Position numbers and translations under genes: made by a program
NCBI RefSeq assembly: GCF_022581195.2
Contig: NC_061482.1
Span: 6,448,001-6,512,000 of the forward strand
Direction: 5' to 3'
Source: Helicoverpa zea
Taxonomy: Eukaryota; Arthropoda; Insecta; Lepidoptera; Noctuidae
DNA length: 64,000 nucleotides
The notes under the pieces: generated by a model
Told to the model about the DNA's origin: nothing
The model's input: only the letters and a program-made list of their open reading frames with translations
The model's database searches: none
Shown: in pieces, positions 11,857 through 23,800 of the stretch
Numbering within the stretch: position 1 is the first letter of the stretch
Layout: each line of letters begins with the position of its first letter

Positions 11857-14800
11857 ATGTTTATCTATAAGTTCGTGGGATTTGGTTTTGATGACACCGG
11901 TGAGTATCTCTGTTTGCAATTACAGGGTAGCGCGAGCGTTTGGTTATCACTGTGCTTCTCGCTCACCTGCCCCTCCAATTGCATTTGGTGCGCCCTAGTC
12001 AAAAACTTATTGTTATATAGTAACTTGCCAGCGGTATTCACTGCCGGTTCAACTATGAATTACCACTGCAAGTACACACTATATGAGACTTCTCTTGCAG
12101 CGACCGAGGAATCCACTGACGCCTTCGACCCGCATGCTCATCGCATTGTTGCCAAGCCTTGCACGTAAGTCTGCTTATCAATTACTTATGCTACTATAGC
12201 GGTTTATAACTGCACGAGAAGTTTCAGAATAAAATAATACCTGAGCTTCTTGTTTCGCAGGTACGGAGAGACCATGATGCACATGCTGAAAGGATGCCTG
12301 GGCGCAGGGCTGCTCGCTATGCCCAATGCCGTGGCCCGCATGGGCATTGTGCTCGGAGCTCTGGGCATCATCTTTATAGGAGCATTTGCTACTTACTGTA
12401 TACAGATACTGGTCGGGTACCGCTCCTTTTACATCGAATCCGTTTCGATTCTCTTCCGTGCAAAAAGTCGCTTCCCGCTGATATTATCTATTATTAGTAG
12501 GGGAGGCCTAGAAGGGATTTTGGGATTTACTCAAGCGCGGCAGATTAGTATATAGGGAGGTACCTATTACCCCATTTAACACCTCCACCAAGTATAAGCC
12601 CTGTATATGTAGCCGCGTGTCTAGAATAAAGGATCAGATTAGTAAAAAAAAAATATCATCTGACATTCTCCAGCGCGTCAGATTAAGATAGGGTAAGTTA
12701 GTTATATGCTAAAAAGTGTATATTCCACTAATCTGACAATTTGCGATTGACGATAAGAAGTAGGAAGGTTACAAACTTGTAAAAAAAAAATGTCATCTTG
12801 ACTTTCTCGAGCGCGACAATTTTTTTTTATTTTGAAGGGAATAATTCAACGTTCACGAAAAATATATAATCTGACGATTCCCGTAAGCCGAAGTAAGGAA
12901 AATTAATCGATAAAGGCTCGAGCAGACCGGATGCGTATGCGTAACCACGCGCGTAGTCACGCGCGTAGTTACGGCGTAACCATGAGTTGTAATGTATGGA
13001 AATGTATGAGACAGGCCACACCGCTTGCGTAACGTAGACACGCGCGTCGTTTAAAGCGTGCAGCTACGTGATGCCGGTATTCTCCTCCCAGGTTTCTATT
13101 CCTCTCTCTCTTTTTTCAATTCAATTCATTTGCAATAAGTGTTGGTACATTTTGGGTCTTAAATAATCTACACTAATATTATAAAGCTGAAGAGTTTTTT
13201 TGTTTGAACTCGCTAATCTCAGGAAGCCATACATAGTATGCAGATATAGGTACTGTTTTTAAAGAAGACGATTCATTTTATTGGATACTTTCGTTAAATA
13301 CGTGTGCCTTCTAGTTGCATTGTTTGTTTATCGTGATACCGAGAAATGTCATTTCGTATACTTCTTGTAATTTATGTCCTCTATAATTACTCTTTATAGT
13401 CTTCTTTTTATACAGTCGTGATGGCCTAGTCATCCGGTTAGACTGGAAGCCGACCCCAACATAGTTGGGAAAAAGGCTAGGCAGATGATGATGAGCCTTA
13501 TTTTTTACCCGACTGCCAAAGAAGGAGGGTAATGTTTTTTCGAGTGTATGTAAGTATGTATGTATGTCTGTTCCTTTGTGACCTCCTGTAGCCTAAACGG
13601 CTTGATGGATTTTGATGTATGAGGTATCGTTAGATTTGTCTTGATTACGGGAGTGTCATAGGATACATTTTATCCTAAAAGTCCCACGGGATATTTTTTC
13701 TAAATTTCCCTTTAAAAAAATATGTATGCGGTATCATTAGATTCATTTCAATCACGGGAGTAATAATTAATATAGGATACGTTTTTTCTCAAAATTCCCA
13801 CGGGAACATGTTAATTCTGCGTCAACGCAAAGCAACTCATGCGTTAGCAAGCAAAAAGATAGGGCGTGGCCTGGCATGCGGCGCGCGGCGCGGTGCGGAG
13901 GGGGATATGCTCGAGTATACAGCCCGAATGCGGGCACACGCATAAGGGCACACGTCGTTGACGGTCTTCAGCAGTAATGACTCACCTAATTCTTTTTCTT
14001 CTTCACTACCAACAGTCCAGATTGGCGGTAAATTTATGTTGCGGAGTAACATCACTCGTAATCTAAAGCCAAATGTCGTCGAAATAATTTAAAATGGTAC
14101 TTACATATACATAGTCTTCTACATCTACAACATTTTCGTTAAATAAAAACAGCTAAAAAGTTATAAATAAAAGAATTATTATTAAAAAAACAAAATACCC
14201 GACTGCACACTAAAAAAAGAGTAAAACAAGCCCCACAATAATATTTAATTTATAAATATTGATGGAAAGCATCGCAGGCGGGGACCACCTTGACCGCCAC
14301 CAACGAAAATTCTGCTAAATGGTGCACAACCGAAATGACTATAAATAAGCCTCTGTTGGTCCCCGCCTGCGATGCTTTCCATCAATATTTATAAATTAAA
14401 TATTATTGTGGGGCTTGTTTTACTCTTTTTTTAGTGTGCAGTCGGGTATTTTGTTTTTTTAATAATAATTCTTTTATTTATAACTTTTTAGCTGTTTTTT
14501 TATCTATATGTATTAAATTGAATAAAATTAGTTTTTGTAAGATTTACGCGTAGATTATTTCCGTCAAGCCATGTTATTATAGATTCAATTGTATTGTTTA
14601 TGTCACATGTATATGTATCAATGTCATTATAATTCAATGTAATTATTATAGAAATGTATGTAATGTATGAACAGATTGGTACACTCCGCCAATAGCAATT
14701 CCATACATATCATTGGATAGGCCTTTTTATCTAGAACAACCTTTATTATGACAGCTTTTGTTCTGGGATATAGATAAAAAAGTGTGTAAAAGTTAAAACT

Positions 14801-17800
14801 AAATAATCTATTGATATCTCAAGTTTTAAAGGAATACCAAAGTACTACAAGGTGTATTAGTCCCCAGGCCGGCGAACAAATTTTTTTTTGATACATATAC
14901 ATTTAAGACTTTGTGAGTGCCTTCCTTACGATGAGTCCGACAAACTTTTCGAATGCGCAAATTTTGGTGCCGCTGCGTTTTTTAATGCTTGACTCCTGAA
15001 ATTGTCGATATGACGTCACTATGGCTCTTCGTACATACACGTTTCATTTTTTGAGATTAGTTTAATAAAGTTAACTAGAGAATGGTGGTCAACTTGTCCG
15101 ATAAAGATCGTGCTGCGTTTGAAGTGTCCACCATCCTGAAAATGTCGATATGACGTCACTACGACTCTTCGTACATACACGTTTCATTTTTTGAGGTTTG
15201 TTTAATAAAGTTAACTAGAAAATTGTGGTCAACTTGTCCGATAAAGATCATGCTGCGTTTGGAGTGTCCACCATCCGAAACATGTCGATATGACGTCACT
15301 GTGTCTCCCCGTACATACATGTCGGACAAATACAACAATGATAGATCTCGATCTTGTCCGACAAATGTAGTGAGTCAAATAGTCAGTTCGACAAGAAAAT
15401 GAGAAAAAAAATATTACAATTGTAAGAAGTTTATTCTTTTTGTCAATTTCTGACTTAAATATTCACGTGCATTATTTAAGTATATTAAATTGGCATACTA
15501 CTTACCAATTTTAATTACTATTTTAGAAAAAGTAGCCTGACTAAGACGTATTGTTGATAGTTTATATTATGTTAAGGAATAATATCCCACATCTATTAAT
15601 GGACTATATATCAATCAAAAGGTCTTTTTAAGTGCAACATTTTGTCTCAACATACCACTTATCAATTCTTAGTATTTTAGAAGATATAGCCCAAATAAGG
15701 CGTATTATCGATAGGTTTTACTATGTTAGGGAATAATGTCCCACCTCTAGGTATGAACCATATGTCAATCGAAAGATCTTTTTAAGCGCTATATTCCGTC
15801 TTAACATACCACTTACCGATTCTTAGTATTTTGGAAGACATAACTGACCTAAGGCATATTATTGATACTTTACATTGTGTTAAGGAATAACATCTCACTT
15901 GAAGTTATGAGCCATATTTCAATCAAAAGATCTTTTTAAGCGCGAGGTTGTATTAGCATAACTCCGACAAATTGTTAGTACTTTAAAAGCTAGAGCTTTT
16001 CTAAGAATATATTATTGGTAGGTTCTGTCAAGCTAATCCATTACTTCTTTAGTAACAAATTATATATTATTTGAACCTTTCCAAATGAAACATTTCGTGT
16101 TAACATACTTCCGATTAAAATTATAATTATTGATAGATGTTTTCAATTAAATAAATCCCGTCTCTAGTAATGAGTTATACATCATTCAAAAGACGTTTTT
16201 AAATGCAACATTTCATATTAAAAAAACTTCGGCGAATTCTTAGTACTTCAGAAGCTAGAGCTTATATAAGATTATTTTATCGATAGGTGTTTTCAAATTA
16301 ATAAATCCCTCCTGTAGTAATGATACATATATCATTCGAAACGACTTTCTAAATGCAACATTTACTATTAACATACTTCACACCAATTGTCAGTACTTTA
16401 TACCAAATCTTAAAATATATCTATATTTTACGGACGGTGGACACTCCATATGCAGCATGATCTTTGTCGGACAAGCTTACCACAATTTTCTAGTTAACTT
16501 TATTAAACAAATCTCAAAAAATGAAACAGGTATGTACGAAGAGTCGTAGTGACGTCATACCGACATTTTCAGGATGGTGGACACTCCAAACGCAGCACGA
16601 TCTTTATCGGACAAGTTGACCACCATTTTCTAGTTAACTTTATTAAACGAATCTCAAAAAATGAAACAGGTATGTACGAAGAGTCATAGTGACGTCATAT
16701 CGACATTTTCAGGATGGTGGACACTCCAAACGCAGCACGATCTTTATCGGACAAGTTGACCACCATTCTCTAGTTAACTTTATTAAACGAATCTCAAAAG
16801 ATGAAACGTGAATGTACGAAGAGCCATAGTGACGTCATATCGACAATTTCAGGAGTCAAGCATTAAAAAACGCAGCGGCACCAAAATTTGCGCATTCGAA
16901 AAGTTTGTCGGACTCATCGTAAGGAAGGCACTCACAAAGTTTTAAATGTATATGTATCAAAAACAAAGGAGATGGCCAAATTTTCATAGAAAAAAAACCC
17001 AGAATCGACAGCAATGAAATGGTTACCAATAGGTTCTTTATGATAGACCTTTGATGGTGCCAAAAAATCCAGACTGAACTCCATGGGGTATAGGAGCTAT
17101 TTCATATTATCGCAAAAATAGATTATGTTGAATATATGTTGATTTTAAAGATTATTAACATCAAGGGACATAAAAAAGCAAAGTAAACTAACATTATACA
17201 AGCCACTAGTAATAACCCCATAGTTTCAGAGTTGGCCTGGTGATTAAAAGGTCTTGTATTTAACCACTTTAGAGGTTTCGCAGTTCCATGCAACCTTCAC
17301 AACTGGCTATGAAATGTTTTTGGAGAAATTGTCTTTGAAAATCGCGCCATGTGACATTGTCAAATATAACAAATGACTTAGCAATGTAAAACGGTCCAAT
17401 CACGAGTCTGCATTCAACTTCTAACGAACATCAAACAGTAAAAGTAAACTTTTTTGTGAACTAAAATCTTGATCGAAAAAACGTTATAAAAAGAGAACCC
17501 CATGGTTTTTAGATGATTTGAAATACTTTTTAAAATCCACAAATTATACTGAATCCAATCATACATATGAAGTTCCTGTCGACTCTGGGTGTTTTTTTGG
17601 CCATCTCCTTTGTTCGCCGGCCTGGGGACTATATGTCTTGTAAGTACTAAGTACTTGCTATGCAGACATTGGTGTCCAAGATAAACTTAGACAGTAAATA
17701 CAAACTTAGAAAAGTTGCATTGGTACTTGCCTGACCTGGAATCGAATCCACATACTTGAGAGGTTGGTTCTTTACCCACTAGGCCACCACGACTTAGATA

Positions 17801-20800
17801 ATGATTATAACAAAATTAAAAAACAACGACATTGGTGTTAATTTTTCAAAGAAAATTAGGTTACAGTATTGATTATTATTAGTTTTAAAAACTTTCCATT
17901 GTCAGATTAAGCAAGTCTCTCCAGATAATCGTCAGATTATAAGATGATTACGTTAAGGGTACATAAATGAACCATATATATCTTAATCTGACGCGCTCGA
18001 GTATTTCAAAATGGCGATTTTTTTTTGCAATTTCAAATAATGGCCACGAGTTTAGGTCACGTCTAAATCGTCAGATTATTGCATAAGAGACTTCGTTTTG
18101 GTTCACTTAACACCCCTTTTGAAAATCTGTCGCGCTCGATAAAATTATTTTTTTTCCCATTTTTAACCCTTACCTACGACCACCCCCACCATGGAAACAG
18201 TCAGATTAATATACGTATGTTTTCAAAATGACGTACGACGTGCATGCTATTAATATCTGACGCGCTCGAGTATGTCCATGCAACTGTTTTTTTTACATTT
18301 TTGAAAGTTTATAGCCGCTCCACCCACCGATGAAAGTGTGTGTATGTCAGGACATTTTTTTCTTCTTATCATCTAAGCTTCGCAATCTAATAGGTCTCAT
18401 TGACGCTCGAGTCACTCCCGACTACTATACTATATTGAGAGCTTCGCTGATGTGACTATCAACAATTTTTGCAGACAATATTTCTCCCGACATAAGCGTA
18501 TCCGATGGCCGGTCGAACTTTCATCTTGCCATCCTGCAGTTAATGATCATATTTACAAACTTATTAATTGCGCAAGAAGATTCCACTTTTACCGCCCTTT
18601 TAAACGTACATTACGTAGATTAGTGACTCGTATTGTTGTACACAGGTGCTCGCGCAGTACCAGCTGTGCAAGCGTCATCGGCGCGGCTACATGGCATACA
18701 CTAAGAGCATCCGTGTTGCCATACTGGGCGGACCTCCGAAACTACATTGGTCTGCAAACTGTTTCGCCAATTTAGTAGACTTTTTTCTTGTTTTTTGGCA
18801 AATTGGTATTTGTGCTATCTATTTCGTGTTTGTCGCCGAAAATGTAAAACAGGTAATGAACTTTATAAACGCGCGATGTAGTGACACTCAATAGGGCACA
18901 TTATCTACTGGCTACTTATGTTTATGTCCACAGATCGTGGAATTCATTGGCTACGAGGTGACAGTACGCAGGGTCATTTGTTACTCTTATCCCCCGCTGC
19001 TGATCTGTAGTTTGGTTAAGGATCTGAAGCTATTAACACCCTTCTCGACGATCTCAAATGCTTGTGTGCTAGTGGGATTAGTCCTCGTGTTCTTTTATTT
19101 GGTGGAAGATGATGTTGTACTTGATGAAGAAAAGTATAAAGTCAAGGGACTTGAAGATATTCCAATATTTATTGGTATTACTCTTTTTGCGCTAGAAGCA
19201 GTCGGGGTGGTGAGTGCGTTGTTGGTGTTAATTGATACCTACCTAATAAAAGCATTAGTCGTATATTAAATTACTATATACAGAAATCATATAGACCAGT
19301 TTTAGGGTTCCGTACCCAAAGGGTAAAACGGGATCCTATTATTTTAGCTCCTCCGTCCGTCCGTCCATCCGTCTGTTACCAGGCTGTATCTCTAGTTAGA
19401 GAGTTGAATTTTTCACAGATGATGTATTTCTATTACCGCTATAACAACAAAATATACTGAAAACTAGAATGACATAAATATTTTGGGGGGCTCCCATACA
19501 ACAAACGTGATTTTTTCGCTTATTGTATAAATAATGGTACGTAAACGTAACCCTTCGTGCGTGAGTCCGTCTCGCACTTGGCCGGTTTTTATGAGCAATT
19601 TATTTAGCACTAATTTCCGCGCGCGTTCATCTGGGTCTTGAGATAACTGCTTCTCGTAGCTGGATGGTGACAAAAGTAATCCTATGTCGTTCTCCTGGAT
19701 CTAAGCTACGTCCCCTCTAATTTAAGCCTAATCTAATAATTGCGTGACTTTGATATAGGGATTCATTTTTATATCTACCTTTTGATATATTTACAAGTAT
19801 ATGATTTCCAAACCCGTTCGTTTCGTAAGCATCTGTAACAGGTGTATAAGGGTGAGTATAGACTACAACATTTTCTGGAGCATTTCTGTGTCATGTAACG
19901 TTCTAGCGAATGGTACAATACAGGCAAAAGCTCAGTCTCCAAAGCATTTCCATGTAATGTAACGTTCTTGCGAATGCTCGGCGTTATGTTATGAGTAAAT
20001 GCTCACAGCGAGTGTGCATTTACCAACGGTGAAGATGGTGGCAAATGAACATTTAAGGCTCGACGGAATGTTACACCAAAACGCTCGACGAAATGTTACA
20101 CCAATATGCTCGTTGGTTTGTAACAAACAAGCGAGCGTGCTCGACGTTTTGTTCGTAAAAGGATGATACACTAGAACATCTCATAGAGCGGCTCGTTGTT
20201 CTGTTGGATGACACCGTTATTCTCGTTCGGGGTAGTAACTGGGAGGAGGCTCGACTGCATGCAGAGACGGCATTGGGAACGGTCATGAGATGGCTTACAA
20301 GAAACTTGCTCACTCTTAATTTAAATAAAACAAGATTTATGACGTTTAGTCCAAGAAGTGTACCACAACCGGCTCCAAACCTTCGCTTGATAGCTCATGT
20401 GTGTGCTACTACTAGAGACGCCAACTGCAACTGCACACAAGTATTACGTACAGACGTCATAAAGTACCTGGGGGTCTGGGTTGATGGTGCGTTGAAGTGG
20501 AGTGAGCATATAAATTCTCTGGTCACCAGAGTGAGAAAAATAATTTTTGTCTTTAAAAACCTAAGATCTTCTGCTAACACTTCCACTCTGAGAACAGTCT
20601 ACTTTGCTCTTGCTCATTCCATTTTGACGTACTGTATCGCAGTCTGGGGAGGGGCTGGGAAATGCCTACTCCTTCGTTTAGAGAGGGCACAGCGAGCCAT
20701 CCTCAAGGTTATGGCTTTCAAGCCTTTTCGCTTTCCCACAAGCGAACTATATGCTCTCTGGAGGCTTCCCTCTGTAAGACACTGCTACATAGCGAATGCA

Positions 20801-23800
20801 GTACTGCGGAAACACTCTAGTCTGCTGTATGACCCAAAATTAGTTACAGGAAAGCGTAGGACTGACAAAGTCTGCCCGACACTTGCGACGAAACTACAAA
20901 TTGTTCGCCAGCAGTTTGCCTACCGCAGTGCTGTTATTTACAACAGAGCTAACAGCGAGCTAAATATTTATCCGCGTTCCTCCATCAACTGCAAACGCGT
21001 TCTGGACAACTGGCTCTGTAACCTCACATACGAGGAAATGGAAAATTTAGTAAAAACTTAATTGTCTTCCTTTCCCCAACAACCATAACAAATACTCATA
21101 CATTCACTACACGGACACACGAACACACATGCACTACACAATCACGCATCTTCACCTACACAAGTCTCACACATCACACTGAACTCCTACCCTTCACATT
21201 CATTTTAAATTTCCCACTTTTTTTTTGTTAACATTTTAAGTGTATTTTAATTTCACTTAGTCTAATATTTCTTTTTTTTTTAAGTTTGTACCCTTGTTAA
21301 GGAACGATGTTATATCCGTATTGGAGGTGGGCGTTACCAGCTGCGACAGTTTTTAACTAATGCAGCTATTTTCAATCACATCAATGTATGCCAAATGTTT
21401 TTGTTCCAATAAAGAATTTATTTATTTATTATTATTTGTTACAAGTAAATGATGTAGTCTATACTCACCTTTATATGCAATAAAAATCTTTGACTATGAA
21501 ATAAAATATACTTTTAGAATTTGTACGGTAATAGTTTTTGCTGGCAACATTAAGCTATTGCTAGCATATTCCAGAACTTACATAGCAACTGTGCTCTGGC
21601 TGCGATGGCGTTGGTGCTAAATTTATACGAAAGTAGGCATTTCTCCGCGGTTTCACCCGCGTCCCGTGGGAACTACTGCCCGTGCCGAGATAAAATACAG
21701 CCTATGGCACTCAGGAACATTGTAGCTATCTAGCTAGAATTTTGGAAATCCGACTAGCGGTTCCAAAGATTACCACATACAATACAAACTTACAAATTTT
21801 ATCTATGTACCTATTTATTTCTTTATAAGTTTATAAGTCTTTATAAGACTTTCTTTATAAGTCTTTCGCATCTTATAAGTATGTCGTTTGTGCAGATCCT
21901 GGCTCTTGAGTATAACATGGAAAAGCCTAGGGAATTCACCGGGATCTGTGGTCTCTTCAGTGTCGGCATGATGATCATTCTGGGGACCTACATCGCACTG
22001 GGTGTTTTCGGTTATCTCAAGTATGGAAACGAATGCAAAGGATCTATAACTCTGAACTTGCCGCAAGATGAGAAGTAAGTAGTTGAAAATCATTATTGGC
22101 GGGAAAGAAATGCGCAATGCTGTAAGGCTTAGTAATAACAGGGAGCTCTAGAATAGATTTTGGGTCTTATTTTGATGATGGCGTGATCATTGTAGGATAT
22201 CGTTACCTACACCACTTGAAATTTATGATTTTTATTTCTGACTGAAACAACTACACAATCCACACCCAAATACTAGGACATAGCAGTAGCCTAATGGTGC
22301 ATTTGGTGCGCTTTTTTGAAAGCATTTATGATTTGGATCCAAAAAAGTATGGAATCTGATCATCATCAGCCTATCGCAGTCCACTGCTGGACATAGGCCT
22401 CTCCAAGTGCACGCCACTGAGATCTATTTTCGGCTTCTCGCACCCAGCTCCTGCCAGCCGTCTTGCGCAAGTCATCACTCCACCGTGCCTGAGGACGTCC
22501 TACACTACGTTTGCCGAGGCGTGGTCTCCACTCTAGAACTCGTTTACCCCAACGGTTATCGGTTCTTCGGCTAATATGGCCAGCCCACTGCCACTTCAGC
22601 TTGCTGATTCGGTAGGCTATGTCGATGACCTTGGTTTTCTGACGGATTACCTCATTTCTGATGCGATCCCTCAGAGAAACGCCGAGCATAGCTCTTTCCA
22701 TAGTCCGCTGAGCGACTTTAAACTTGTGGACCAGCCGTACCGTCAGTGTCCACGTTTCGGCTCCGTAAGTCATGACAGGTAGGACGCACTGATTGAAGAC
22801 TTTTGTCTTTAGGCACTGTGGGATCGACGATGTTAGGACTCGACGTAGCTTCCCAAATGCAGCCCAACCCAACTGAATTCTCCTATTCACCTCGTCCTCA
22901 AAGTTGTTTCTACCTAACTGCAATGTCTGCCCGAGGTATACATATTTCCGAACAACTTCGAGAACGGCGCCGTGTATCGCAATCGGTTCCGGTAGAACAT
23001 GTTCATTGAACATGACCTTGGTTTTGTCCAAGTTCATCCGTAGGCCGATGCGTAGAGAAGATTCAGCCAGGTCGTTCAGCATCTGTTGTAGGTCCTGCAG
23101 CGTTTCCGCCATGATGACGATATCGTCAGCAAATCTCAAGTGAGAGATGTGTTCGCCATTGATGTCGATGCCGCGTCCTTTCCAGTTCAGCGTCTTGAAC
23201 ATATCCTCCATTGCATTAGTGAACATCATTTCATTTCATTTTCATTTCATTTCATATCGCCAATCTACTTGACAAAGCTGCAGGGACTCCAGAACAGACC
23301 AGATTTCAACCGAGTCAAAGGCCTTCTCATAGTCCACAAATGCTAGACACAGGGGCTGATTATACTCTTCGGTCTTCTGTATAATCTGCCGCACTGTGTG
23401 GATGTGGTCTATGGTGCCGTATCCGCTCCGAAACCCAGCCTGCTCCGGTGGTTGGAATTCGTCCAGTCTTCGCGCAAGACGGTTCGTGATCACTCTTGAG
23501 AACAGCTTATATACGTGGCTTAGGAGGGAAATGGGTCTATAGTTCTTCAACTGGGTTTTGTCTCCCTTTTTGAAGAACAGGACGACAACACGCCTCTGGA
23601 GTTCTCCCTTCAAACAGGAGGGCATTAAAAAGCTTCTGGAGCTCCCCCAGTACGGGCTTACCTCCTGGTTTTAAAAGCTCTGTTGTAATGCCATCCTCGC
23701 CAGGGGCTTTTCCATTTTTGAGCTGTCTCAGAGCGATCTCGATTTTGCCACTGCTGACTTCTGGCAGGTCTTCGGTGAAATGGCGTGTTAATGTGGCTCT

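Noticed and set aside
15000..16860. Regularly spaced repeats resembling a CRISPR array or satellite
   Set aside because: Units are about 140-155 bp, mirrored about a centre and bounded by terminal inverted repeats in a eukaryotic intron; they are part of a foldback element.
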